Of a stretch of DNA of 64,000 bases, positions 33,202 to 40,817 are shown one piece after another. The position numbers and the translations under genes are program-made. The notes below the pieces were generated by a model, which made no database searches, was not told the DNA's origin, and saw only the letters and a list, made by a program, of their open reading frames with translations. Position 1 is the stretch's first letter. Every line of letters begins with the position of its first letter. Origin of the DNA: Nocardioides sp. L-11A (GTDB lineage Bacteria > Actinomycetota > Actinomycetes > Propionibacteriales > Nocardioidaceae); NCBI GenBank assembly GCA_029961745.1, contig CP124680.1, positions 744,001-808,000 of the forward strand. Reading direction: 5' to 3'.

Positions 33202-34174
33202 CCTGGTCCCCGACCGCACCCTCGCGACCGTCCTGGACCAGTGCCTGGCCGTCCGGAGGCGGGAGGAGGTGGTGCTCCTCGTCGACGAGGAGACCGATCC
33301 CCTCGTGGTCGAGGCCCTGGTGGGGGGCCTCGACCACCGTGGCTGCATCGCGGTGGTGGCGCGGATGCCGCGCTACGCCGTCCCGGGGAGCGAGCCTCCC
33401 GAAGCGGTCGCCCGGATCCTCGACGGGGCCTCGGCGGCGATCGAGCTGACGTCGACGTTCATCGGGTCCAGTCGGGCCCGGCAGCAGGCGACGGCAGGCG
33501 GCACCCGCTACCTGTGCATGCCGGGGGTCGTGGCCGACACCTTCCGCCTGGGCGGTCCTCTGGACGTCGACTTCGACGAGCTGCGCTCGGTCACCGAGCG
33601 CCTGGCCGAGGCGTGGGCCGCGGCCGACACCTACCGGTTGACGACCCCCGCGGGGACCGACCTCCGCGGCTCGGTGCGGGGCCGGGGCGGACGTGCGCTC
33701 TACGGGATCGCCCGGGAGCCGGGTGCCTACATGTGCCCGCCGGACGTCGAGTCGGGCACCGCGCCGGTGGAGGGCAGCTCGACGGGGGTCGTGGTCGTCG
33801 ACGCGGACTTCCTCTTCATGGGCCGCGGGCCGGTCGCCCGGCCGGTGGCGCTCCACGTCGAGAACGGCGCGCTGCGCCGGGTCGAGGGTGCCGAGGGCGA
33901 GCGGCTGACGGCGATGATCGAGCGGTGCGCGGACGGCCGGATGGAGAACCTGGCCGAGGTCTCGCTCGGCCTGAACCCCAACGGTCGGGTCTGCGGCGTC
34001 CCGATGGAGACCGAGTCGACGCTGGGGAGCGCGCATGTCGCGTTCGGCAACTCGATCGCCTACGGCGGGACCGTGGACGCACCGGCGCACCTGGACTGCG
34101 TGATGCAGCGCGCGACGCTGGAGCTCGACGGTCGGCCGGTGATGGTCGAGGGTGTGCCGGTGGCCGACAAGTAG
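33191..34174 (+). CDS. M29 aminopeptidase-like / 2,5-dihydroxypyridine dioxygenase (NicX)-like protein
   Basis: A 327-aa protein, GTG start, overlapping the LLM gene. The C-terminal metal region is conserved: NLAEVSLGLNPN (Glu), LGSAHVAFGNSIAYGG (His) and APAHLDCVM (HxD). This His plus HxD arrangement is shared by M29 aminopeptidases and by NicX, an iron enzyme that cleaves the pyridine ring. The length fits NicX (about 350 aa) better than M29 enzymes (about 400). Beside a molybdenum hydroxylase and an LLM protein, ring cleavage is attractive, but peptidase activity cannot be excluded from sequence. Confidence 0.65.
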   Translation: MSPDLVPDRTLATVLDQCLAVRRREEVVLLVDEETDPLVVEALVGGLDHRGCIAVVARMPRYAVPGSEPPEAVARILDGASAAIELTSTFIGSSRARQQATAGGTRYLCMPGVVADTFRLGGPLDVDFDELRSVTERLAEAWAAADTYRLTTPAGTDLRGSVRGRGGRALYGIAREPGAYMCPPDVESGTAPVEGSSTGVVVVDADFLFMGRGPVARPVALHVENGALRRVEGAEGERLTAMIERCADGRMENLAEVSLGLNPNGRVCGVPMETESTLGSAHVAFGNSIAYGGTVDAPAHLDCVMQRATLELDGRPVMVEGVPVADK

Positions 34175-34200
34175 AATATTGTATCTCCAATGTGAGATCG
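34172..34200 (+). promoter_or_regulatory. Dyad operator upstream of GntR paralogue 2 (site E)
   Basis: TAGAAT (34172-34177) fits a -10 box; its -35 is weak. The predicted start near 34184 falls in ATCTC (34183-34187), 6-nt spacer, GAGAT (34194-34198), the same dyad as site D. Read on the minus strand, 34190-34200 gives CGATCTCACAT, which matches sites B and C. It precedes the GntR gene at 34255, suggesting autoregulation. Confidence 0.6.
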
Positions 34201-34254
34201 TAATGGCCCGCTGTGGCCGGTCCGGATGACGAGGGTCTCGAGGAGGTGCCGACG

Positions 34255-34935
34255 ATGAGCACGACTGAACGGGTGGGCGGGGAGCTGCGCCACCTCCAGC
34301 TGAAGGACCGGGTGTACGAGCACCTCCGCAACGCGATCATCGACGGGGACCACGCCATCGGCGCGGCCCTGCGGGAGGTCGACATCTCGACGTCCCTGGG
34401 AGTCAGCAAGACCCCGGTGCGCGAGGCCTTCGTCCGCCTGCAGAAGGACCGCTTCGTCGAGCTGATCCCCTACCGCGGCGCTGTCGTGGCCGGCTACAGC
34501 AAGCGGGATCTCCGCGAGATGTACGAGGTGCGCGAGCTGCTCGAGGGGCGCTGTGCCGCGCGGGCCGCCGAGGTCGAGGACGACCGGGTGCGCGCCGACC
34601 TCCAGCGCAACGTCGAGGAGACCCGTCGTGCTGTCGAGGAGGATCGGCTCGAGAAGGTCATCGAGCTCTTCGAGAACTTCGACCGCCTGGTCTATTCCGC
34701 GTCCGACAACAAGTGGATCAACGACATCATCCACGACCTCGACGGACACCAGCGGCGGATCGGTCGGCTCACTGTGGGCATCCCGGGGCGGATCGAGCAT
34801 TCCCTGAGCGAGCACGAGAAGATCTGCGCCGCCATCGTGAAGCGCGACGCCGCCGCGGCCGAGAAGCGGATGCGCGCCCATGTGCGGTCGGTCATGACCG
34901 ACCAGTTGCGGAGCTTCCGCGCCGAGGAGGCCTGA
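34255..34935 (+). CDS. GntR/FCD regulator, paralogue 2
   Basis: A 226-aa regulator, closely related over its whole length to the one at 9504. The winged helix contains LGVSKTPVREAFVRLQKDR and the FCD domain contains DNKWINDIIHDLDGHQRR. ATG 34255 is chosen because AGGAGGT lies 8 nt before it; a GTG at 34213 would add 14 residues and lacks a ribosome site. The leader carries site E, so it probably regulates itself. With its paralogue it brackets the operator-bearing operons. Confidence 0.88.
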   Translation: MSTTERVGGELRHLQLKDRVYEHLRNAIIDGDHAIGAALREVDISTSLGVSKTPVREAFVRLQKDRFVELIPYRGAVVAGYSKRDLREMYEVRELLEGRCAARAAEVEDDRVRADLQRNVEETRRAVEEDRLEKVIELFENFDRLVYSASDNKWINDIIHDLDGHQRRIGRLTVGIPGRIEHSLSEHEKICAAIVKRDAAAAEKRMRAHVRSVMTDQLRSFRAEEA

Positions 34936-34953
34936 GGCACCTCGCGAGGTGCC
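34936..34953 (+). terminator. Perfect 18-bp palindrome after GntR paralogue 2
   Basis: GGCACCTCGCGAGGTGCC begins at the base after the TGA stop. It forms a 9-bp stem without a loop in DNA. It is followed by a second hairpin at 34971-35000, giving a tandem terminator arrangement. Confidence 0.6.
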
Positions 34954-34970
34954 GGCGCAGCGCGCCCGTC

Positions 34971-35000
34971 GCTGTCCCGGATCGTCGGATCCGGGACAGC
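34971..35000 (+). terminator. Stem-loop terminator, 13-bp stem
   Basis: GCTGTCCCGGATC (34971-34983) pairs exactly with GATCCGGGACAGC (34988-35000) around a GTCG tetraloop. No U-tract follows, as is common in high-GC actinobacteria. It separates the GntR gene from the promoter of the 35 kb operon. Confidence 0.7.
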
Positions 35001-35065
35001 GGGCGGGCGCGTCGGCGTCCCCTCGAGCAGGGCCGGGTGAACCGGGGACTGCTCCGCGCAATTCG

Positions 35066-35125
35066 TTGACGCAGATCACATGGCCCACCTAAGGTGGATG
35101 TCAGATCTCAGATATTACATGTGAG
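35066..35125 (+). promoter_or_regulatory. Promoter and operator of the 35 kb operon (site F)
   Basis: TTGACG (35066-35071) and TAAGGT (35090-35095) are 18 nt apart. The expected start is near 35102, on the operator core ATGTCAGATCTCA (35098-35110). A second half, TGTGAG (35120-35125), faces it and ends in the ribosome site GAGGA. The ATG follows at 35134. Confidence 0.65.
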
Positions 35126-35133
35126 GATGCGCC

Positions 35134-36609
35134 ATGGTTGCACTGCTCGAGTCAGTAGAGGCCTTCTCGTCCCGAGAGCACGGGCTCTTCATCGGGGGAG
35201 AGTTCGTCGCGTCGCGCGGAAGTGAACGCATCGATGTGCACGACCCGGCGACGGGACGGCTGCTGACCACCGTCGCCTCGGCCAACGCCGAGGACGTCGA
35301 CGCGGCCGTCGCCGCCGCGCGCGCCGCGCTGCCGGCGTGGGCCGCGCTGCCGGCCGCCCAGCGCGGCGAGCTGCTGTGGCGGCTCGGCGCGCGCCTGGAG
35401 GAGCTCGCCGAGGAGTTCGCCCAGCTCGAGGCCATCGACAACGGCAAGCCGACCTCGGAGTCGCTGGCTGTCGACGTACCGCTGACGGCAGGGCTGTTCA
35501 AGTACTACGCGGGTGCGGTGAGCCGGATCGAGGGGCGCACGATCGCGCCCATGGGTGGTGCGAACTTCCATGTCTACACCCGGCGCGAGCCCGTCGGCGT
35601 CGTCGGTGCCATCATCCCGTGGAACTTCCCGCTGCTCATGTGCGGCTACAAGCTGGGGCCGTCGCTGGCCGCGGGCAACACCGTCGTGCTCAAGCCCGCG
35701 GAGCAGACGCCGCTCGCGGCGTTGCGGCTGGCCGAGGTGCTCGCGGAGGTCGGCTTCCCGCCCGGCGTGGTCAACATCGTGACCGGCCTCGGCCCCTCGG
35801 CCGGCGCCCCCCTGGCCGCGCACGGCGACGTCGACAAGGTCACCTTCACCGGCGAGACCTCCACCGGCCAGAAGATCATGGAGGCCGCGAAGGGCAACAT
35901 GAAGAAGGTGTCGCTGGAGCTCGGCGGCAAGTCGCCGAGCCTGGTGTTCGCCGACGCCGACCTCGATGCGGCCGTCGAGGGCACCTTCGGCGCGGTCTTC
36001 TTCAACCAGGGCCAGTGCTGCATCGCCGGCGCGCGCGTCTACGTCCACGACGACATCTACGACGAGTTCACGAAGCGGCTGGTCGAGCGGGTTGCGGAGG
36101 TGCGCCTGGGATCGGGCCTCGAGCCCGGGACGACGATGGGGCCGCTCGTGAGCGAGGAGCAGCAGGCGCGGGTCAACGGCTACATCAGGTCCGGCCTGGA
36201 GGAGGGCGCGAGCATCGCGTCGGACGCCGGCTCGGCGGTTCCCGAGGTCGGCAACTTCGTCCGGCCCACCGTCTTCACCGACGTCCGCCCCGACATGCGG
36301 ATCATGCGGGAGGAGATCTTCGGCCCGGTCGCGATGGTCGGCAGGTTCGCCACCGAGGAGGAGGCGGTCGCGGCGGCCAACGACACGTCGTACGGTCTCT
36401 GCTCGGGCGTCTGGACCCGCGACGTGGCGCGGGTGCACCGGATCGCCGCCGCGATCCACGCAGGCACCGTGTACGCCAACACCTACGGCTACTTCGACCC
36501 GGCCGTTCCCTTCGGGGGCTTCAAGATGAGCGGCTTCGGCAAGGAGCTCGGCGAGGAGGCCCTCGACCACTACCTCCAGACCAAGACGGTCTGGGTCAAC
36601 CTCGACTGA
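35134..36609 (+). CDS. NAD(P)-dependent aldehyde dehydrogenase
   Basis: A 491-aa ALDH of the ALDH1/2-like group. Motifs are IPWNFPLLMCGYKLGPSLA (Asn), SLELGGKSPSLVF (general base) and FNQGQCCIAGARV (catalytic Cys). It is the first gene under operator site F and is followed by an alcohol dehydrogenase and an amidohydrolase. It could oxidise the aldehyde made from a hydroxymethyl or hydroxyethyl side chain. It is not especially close to the ALDH at 13448 (GQCC versus GQDC). Confidence 0.9.
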   Translation: MVALLESVEAFSSREHGLFIGGEFVASRGSERIDVHDPATGRLLTTVASANAEDVDAAVAAARAALPAWAALPAAQRGELLWRLGARLEELAEEFAQLEAIDNGKPTSESLAVDVPLTAGLFKYYAGAVSRIEGRTIAPMGGANFHVYTRREPVGVVGAIIPWNFPLLMCGYKLGPSLAAGNTVVLKPAEQTPLAALRLAEVLAEVGFPPGVVNIVTGLGPSAGAPLAAHGDVDKVTFTGETSTGQKIMEAAKGNMKKVSLELGGKSPSLVFADADLDAAVEGTFGAVFFNQGQCCIAGARVYVHDDIYDEFTKRLVERVAEVRLGSGLEPGTTMGPLVSEEQQARVNGYIRSGLEEGASIASDAGSAVPEVGNFVRPTVFTDVRPDMRIMREEIFGPVAMVGRFATEEEAVAAANDTSYGLCSGVWTRDVARVHRIAAAIHAGTVYANTYGYFDPAVPFGGFKMSGFGKELGEEALDHYLQTKTVWVNLD

Positions 36610-36638
36610 GCCCCACCCATGCGTGCGAAAGGACAGCA

Positions 36639-37658
36639 ATGAAAGCCGTAGTGATGAGCGCCGACGGGTCATTCGACGTCGAGCAGGTGCCGGAGCCGGA
36701 TGAGAGCGACCTCGTCCTGGTCGAGGCCCGGGCCGCGGGCATCTGCGGCACGGAGCTCCACATCCTCGACAAGATGCTCGAACCGCCCGCCTATCCCTTC
36801 ATCCTCGGTCACGAGGGCGCGGGCGTGGTGCGCTACGTGCCTCCGGGGACCACAGGGGTCGCCGTCGGCGACCGGGTCGCGATCTACAACTTCATCGGCT
36901 GTGGGCACTGCCTGTGGTGCCGCACCGGCCGCGAGGAGGTGTGCGCCGACCCCGGTGGCCAGATCGGCTTCACCCAGGACGGCACCTTCCGCGACGTGAT
37001 CCCGGTGCCGGCCGCCAACCTGATCAAGCTGCCCGACAACGTGACCTTCGAGGACGCGGCCCTCCTCAGCTGCAGCGGGATGACGGCCGTGCACGCGCTG
37101 CGGCTCTCGGAGGTCGCCCTCGACGACACCGTCGTCGTCGACGGCGTCGGCGGCGTGGGGCTCATGGTGATCCAGGTCGCCCGGGCCGCGGGCGCCCGGG
37201 TGATCGCGATCGCCGACTCCGACGCCAAGGCCACGCTCGCCCGGGAGGCCGGGGCGAGCGACGTCATCGTCCTCGACGACGCCGGCTACGAGCCGGTCGC
37301 CGACCGGATCAGAGCCGCCACCGACGGACTGGGTGCGGACCACTTCTTCGAGCTGGTCGGCACCAGTGCGAGCATGCTGGCCGGCATCCGCGGACTCGGT
37401 CGGCACGGCAGCGCCGTCATCATCGGCTACACCGGCGAGGACTTGGTGATCAACCCCGTCGAGCTCATCCTCTCGGAGGTCCGGGTGATGGGCTCGGTCG
37501 CCGCGGCCAAGCAGGACCTGGAGACGGCGATCGCGCTGGCTGCCCGGGGACAGCTCTCGGCCCAGATCGACACCCGCTACGGCATCGACGAGGTCGGCAC
37601 CGGCCTGGAGCGCCTCCGGCGGCGTGAGGTCAACGGCCGCAACGTCCTCGTCTGGTGA
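36639..37658 (+). CDS. Zinc-dependent medium-chain alcohol dehydrogenase
   Basis: A 339-aa MDR protein. Catalytic zinc ligands lie in AAGICGTELH (Cys) and LGHEGAGVV (His, Glu). The structural zinc lobe is GCGHCLWCRTGREEVC with four Cys. The Rossmann motif is VDGVGGVGLMVIQVA and is followed by an Asp in AIADSDAK, which favours NAD over NADP. ATG with AAAGGA upstream. Together with the ALDH it can take an alcohol to an acid. Confidence 0.9.
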   Translation: MKAVVMSADGSFDVEQVPEPDESDLVLVEARAAGICGTELHILDKMLEPPAYPFILGHEGAGVVRYVPPGTTGVAVGDRVAIYNFIGCGHCLWCRTGREEVCADPGGQIGFTQDGTFRDVIPVPAANLIKLPDNVTFEDAALLSCSGMTAVHALRLSEVALDDTVVVDGVGGVGLMVIQVARAAGARVIAIADSDAKATLAREAGASDVIVLDDAGYEPVADRIRAATDGLGADHFFELVGTSASMLAGIRGLGRHGSAVIIGYTGEDLVINPVELILSEVRVMGSVAAAKQDLETAIALAARGQLSAQIDTRYGIDEVGTGLERLRRREVNGRNVLVW

Positions 37659-37695
37659 GAGACACCCCCGAACCCCACACCCCTAGGAGGCTCCG

Positions 37696-39000
37696 ATGAG
37701 CAGAATCGTCCTCAACGGCGGCACCGTCCTCACCATGGACGACGACCTGTCCGTGCACCCCGAGGGCCACGTCGTCATCGAGCAGGACCGCATCGTCCAG
37801 GTGGGCGCGGGCGACGCGCCGACCGGTCCCGGCGACGTCGTGCTCGACACGTCCGGTCAGCTGGTGATGCCCGGCCTGGTCGATCTGCACTACCACACGG
37901 CGATCGGCAAGGGATACAGCGATCATCTGCCGTTGTGGGAGTACCTCGATACCTGCTGGTACCCCCTGATCCGCAACCTCGACGAGGAGGCTGCCTACTG
38001 GGCAGCGGCCGCCAGCTACATGGAGTCGATCCGGTCCGGTGTGACCACCGTCAACGACATGTACCGGCGGCTGCCCGACCTCGCCCGCGCCGCGCGCGAC
38101 ATCGGCATCCGGGCGGTGCTCTCCAACGACGTCGCCCTCGACGAGCACGACCTGGACACGCTGGAGGACAACCTCACCGCTCACCGCGAGGTCCACGGCT
38201 GGGGCGACGGGAGGATCGAGGTGTACGTCGGGATCGAGTGGCTCCCGCTCGCCGACCCGGGCCTGCTGCGCGACGCCCGGGCGCTGGCCGACCAGCTGGG
38301 CACCGGCATCCACGTCCACCTCAACGAGTCGCTCACCGAGGTCCAGGACAGCGTCAAGCGCTTCGGCAAGCGCCCGACGGAGGTGGCCTACGAGGCGGGC
38401 CTGCTCGGACCCGACTGCATCGCCGCCCACTGCGTGTGGCTGTCCGACGTGGAGATCGCGCTGATGCGCGAGACCGGGACGCACATCTCCCACAACCCCA
38501 GCTCGAACGCCAAGCTGGGCAACGGGATCGCCCGACTGCCGGAGATGCTCGCTGCCGGCATCAACGTCGGCCTGGGCCACGACGCGGCCGAGTGCAACAA
38601 CAGCCGGGATCCGTTCGAGGTGATGAAGTTCGCCTCGCTCATGCACCGCGCCGCGCGCGTCGACCCCAGCCTCCAGCAGGCGCCCGACGTCGTCCGGATG
38701 GCGACACGGAACGGCGCGGACGCGCTCAAGCACGACACGGGCCGGCTGGCCGTGGGCCGCAAGGCCGACGTGATCACGCTCGACCTCCGCAACGAGATGT
38801 TCACGCCGTTGATCCACGGCGACCCCGACCACCTCTACTCCCACCTGGTCTTCAGCGCCAACGGGAGCTGCGTCGACTCCAGCATCATCGACGGCCAGAT
38901 CGTGATGCGGGAGCGACGACTGCTGAACCTGGACCAGGAGGAGGTCCTGGCGAAGGCCAACGAGGCGTTCCTCCGCGTCCTGGACCGCATCCGGTCATGA
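37696..39000 (+). CDS. Amidohydrolase, AtzA/TrzN/SAH-deaminase-like
   Basis: A 434-aa metal-dependent hydrolase. Metal motifs are GLVDLHYHT (HxH), GIHVHLNES (His), IAAHCVWLSD (His) and LGHDAAECNNS (Asp). The Glu that polarises the substrate in deaminases is in HLNES. These enzymes remove amino, chloro or similar groups from N-heterocycles such as adenine-like, triazine or pyrimidine rings. It is a distant homologue of the enzyme at 3546. ATG with AGGAGG upstream. Deamination of an aminopyrimidine is a plausible role. Confidence 0.86.
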   Translation: MSRIVLNGGTVLTMDDDLSVHPEGHVVIEQDRIVQVGAGDAPTGPGDVVLDTSGQLVMPGLVDLHYHTAIGKGYSDHLPLWEYLDTCWYPLIRNLDEEAAYWAAAASYMESIRSGVTTVNDMYRRLPDLARAARDIGIRAVLSNDVALDEHDLDTLEDNLTAHREVHGWGDGRIEVYVGIEWLPLADPGLLRDARALADQLGTGIHVHLNESLTEVQDSVKRFGKRPTEVAYEAGLLGPDCIAAHCVWLSDVEIALMRETGTHISHNPSSNAKLGNGIARLPEMLAAGINVGLGHDAAECNNSRDPFEVMKFASLMHRAARVDPSLQQAPDVVRMATRNGADALKHDTGRLAVGRKADVITLDLRNEMFTPLIHGDPDHLYSHLVFSANGSCVDSSIIDGQIVMRERRLLNLDQEEVLAKANEAFLRVLDRIRS

Positions 39001-39473
39001 CCGCCGTCGCGGGCGGTCACGGGAGCCGGTCGACCACGCAACCCTGGCGCGACGACCTGGATCCCGACGTGCTCGTGACGGCGGTGGGCTGGTGCCTCGG
39101 TGAGGTGCTCGAGCTCGCGGACTGGGAGGAGCTGGCGCGCATCACGGGGACGACCGCATGGATCTGCGGCCATCCGCGGCTCCTCAGCTCACTCGCGTTC
39201 GGCGAGCCCGACTACACCGAGCACGTCCGCGCCGCCGTCCCGGTGGTGCTCGGAGATCGCCTCACCGAGCACGAGGCGAGCACCGCGCGTGCGGCCGAGG
39301 ACGCCGACCCCGCGGTGGGGGATCGCTTCCCCCACCTCGGGACGGTCGCCGGATTCGTCGGTCTCCGGGAGTGGCTGGCGTTGCGTGACCCCGAGCTGTT
39401 CGCCCGGCTCTACGCGCCGACGGTGGGATTCGCCTGGGAGGTCGGCCGAGCCACTGCTCCTGCGGTGGGCTGA
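38997..39473 (+). CDS. Unrecognised protein, last gene of the island
   Basis: A 158-aa predicted soluble protein coupled to the amidohydrolase by a 4-bp ATGA overlap. It is helical and acidic, with WEELARITGTTAWICGHP near residue 45 and FVGLREWLALRDPELFARLY near the C-terminus. There is no membrane segment, signal or metal cluster. The coupling suggests a partner or processing role for the amidohydrolase. I do not recognise the family. Confidence 0.65.
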   Translation: MTAVAGGHGSRSTTQPWRDDLDPDVLVTAVGWCLGEVLELADWEELARITGTTAWICGHPRLLSSLAFGEPDYTEHVRAAVPVVLGDRLTEHEASTARAAEDADPAVGDRFPHLGTVAGFVGLREWLALRDPELFARLYAPTVGFAWEVGRATAPAVG

Positions 39474-39474
39474 G

Positions 39475-39501
39475 CCGGCTCAGCCGGCTCAGACGGCTCA
39501 G
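39475..39501. repeat. Triple 9-bp tandem repeat at a convergent gene junction
   Basis: Two copies of CCGGCTCAG and one of ACGGCTCAG lie between the stop of 38997-39473 and the stop of the desaturase. On the minus strand each unit carries TGA in the same frame, so the desaturase has three successive in-frame stop codons (39500-39498, 39491-39489, 39482-39480). Confidence 0.75.
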
Positions 39502-40739
39502 GCGGCCTTGGCCAGGTCCTTCTTGGCGGCGGCGCTCTCCAGCAGGCGCTGCATGACGCGGCGCTTGCGCTTGTCGGCCGTGGTCATTGCGTAGAGCAGC
39601 TTGAGCTGGCTCGGCAGGTTCTTCGCGTTCGTGGTCGCGAGCCAGCCGTTCGGGAAGGACAGCCGGATCACCCGGTGCCAGGCGCTCCCGACCTGCTGGG
39701 GGAGCGGTGCCGCGTGGTAGTTGAGGCCGTACTTGTCGAAGACGGCGCGCACCTTCGGCGCCACCTCGGCGTACCGGCTGCTGGGCAGGTCGGGGAAGAG
39801 GTGGTGCTCGATCTGGTGCGACAGGTTGCCGGTCATGATGTGCATCAGCTTCGAGCCGGAGATGTTGGCGGAGCCCAGCATCTGGCGCAGGTACCACTCG
39901 CCGCGGGTCTCCTTCTCCGGGATCGACTTCAGCTCGAAGGTCTCGACGCCCTCGGGGAAGTGGCCGCACATGATGACGGAGTGCGACCACAGGTTGCGGA
40001 TCACGTTGGCGGTGAAGTTCGCGGCGAGGGCCGGCAGGAAGGAGCCGGTCGGCAGCGCGAGCGCCGGGTTGACGACGTAGTCCTTGGTCGCCTGCTTGCG
40101 GATCTTCTTGAGCGTGTTCGAGAGGTTCCGCTTGAACTCCTCGCTGCGCTTCTCCTTGGGGGTGCGCAGGTTGCGGCCGAGCTCGAGGTCGTACGCCGCG
40201 ATGCCGTACTCGAAGAAGCAGGCGTTGATGAAGTTCCACAGCGGCTGCGCGAGGTAGAGCGGGTACCAGCGCTGCTCCTCGTCGACGCGCATGATGCCGT
40301 AGCCGAGGTCGTTGTCCTTGCCGACGATATTCGTGTAGGTGTGGTGGACCTCGTTGTGCGAGTGCTTCCAGCCCTCGGCGGTGGAGGCGTTGTCCCACTC
40401 CCAGGTGGTCGAGTGGATCTTCGGGTCGCGCATCCAGTCCCACTGGCCGTGCATGACGTTGTGGCCGATCTCCATGTTCTCGAGGATCTTGGCGACCGAG
40501 AGGCCGGCGGTGCCGAGCAGCCACGCCGGCGGGAACGCGCTGACGAGGAGCACCGCGCGCGAGCCCAGCTCGAGCTTGCGCTGCACGTCGACCATCCTGC
40601 GGATGTACGCCGCGTCCTCCTCGCCGCGCGCGTCGAGGATCTCCTGGCGGATCGCGTCGAGCTCGGCGCCGAGCTCCTCGATCTGCTCGGGGGACAGGTG
40701 GGCGGTGGGGTTCTCGGGCTTGTTGGTGATCGTCGTCAT
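39498..40739 (-). CDS. Membrane acyl desaturase (DesA3/Rv3229c-like)
   Basis: A 413-aa di-iron fatty-acid desaturase. The three His boxes are GHNVMHGQW, HSHNEVHHTYTN and SHQIEHHLFP. Hydrophobic segments flank the first box. It introduces a cis double bond into a long-chain acyl-CoA or lipid using electrons from the reductase encoded just upstream at 40815-41969, as in the mycobacterial Rv3230c-Rv3229c pair. A palindromic repeat lies between the two genes. ATG start with GGAG upstream. Confidence 0.92.
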   Translation of the reverse strand: MTTITNKPENPTAHLSPEQIEELGAELDAIRQEILDARGEEDAAYIRRMVDVQRKLELGSRAVLLVSAFPPAWLLGTAGLSVAKILENMEIGHNVMHGQWDWMRDPKIHSTTWEWDNASTAEGWKHSHNEVHHTYTNIVGKDNDLGYGIMRVDEEQRWYPLYLAQPLWNFINACFFEYGIAAYDLELGRNLRTPKEKRSEEFKRNLSNTLKKIRKQATKDYVVNPALALPTGSFLPALAANFTANVIRNLWSHSVIMCGHFPEGVETFELKSIPEKETRGEWYLRQMLGSANISGSKLMHIMTGNLSHQIEHHLFPDLPSSRYAEVAPKVRAVFDKYGLNYHAAPLPQQVGSAWHRVIRLSFPNGWLATTNAKNLPSQLKLLYAMTTADKRKRRVMQRLLESAAAKKDLAKAA

Positions 40740-40756
40740 GGGGGCTCCTTCTCGGT

Positions 40757-40817
40757 GACCCGTCGCGTTTGAACGCGACGGGTCGGCGTGATTCAGGTGT
40801 ACAGATGCGACGGGTCA
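40757..40817 (-). repeat. Three-arm palindromic repeat, copy 1
   Basis: GACCCGTCGCGTT (40757-40769) pairs with AACGCGACGGGTC (40772-40784). A third arm, ATGCGACGGGTC (40805-40816), also matches the first and runs into the TGA of the ferredoxin reductase (40817-40815). Copies 2 and 3 are at 44721 and 60504. The 20-nt spacer between arm 2 and arm 3 differs from the other copies. Confidence 0.75.

Noticed and set aside
3546..39473. Island as an integrated mobile element
   Set aside because: No integrase, transposase, tRNA edge, att repeats or clear composition shift was seen, so mobility is not supported by this window alone.
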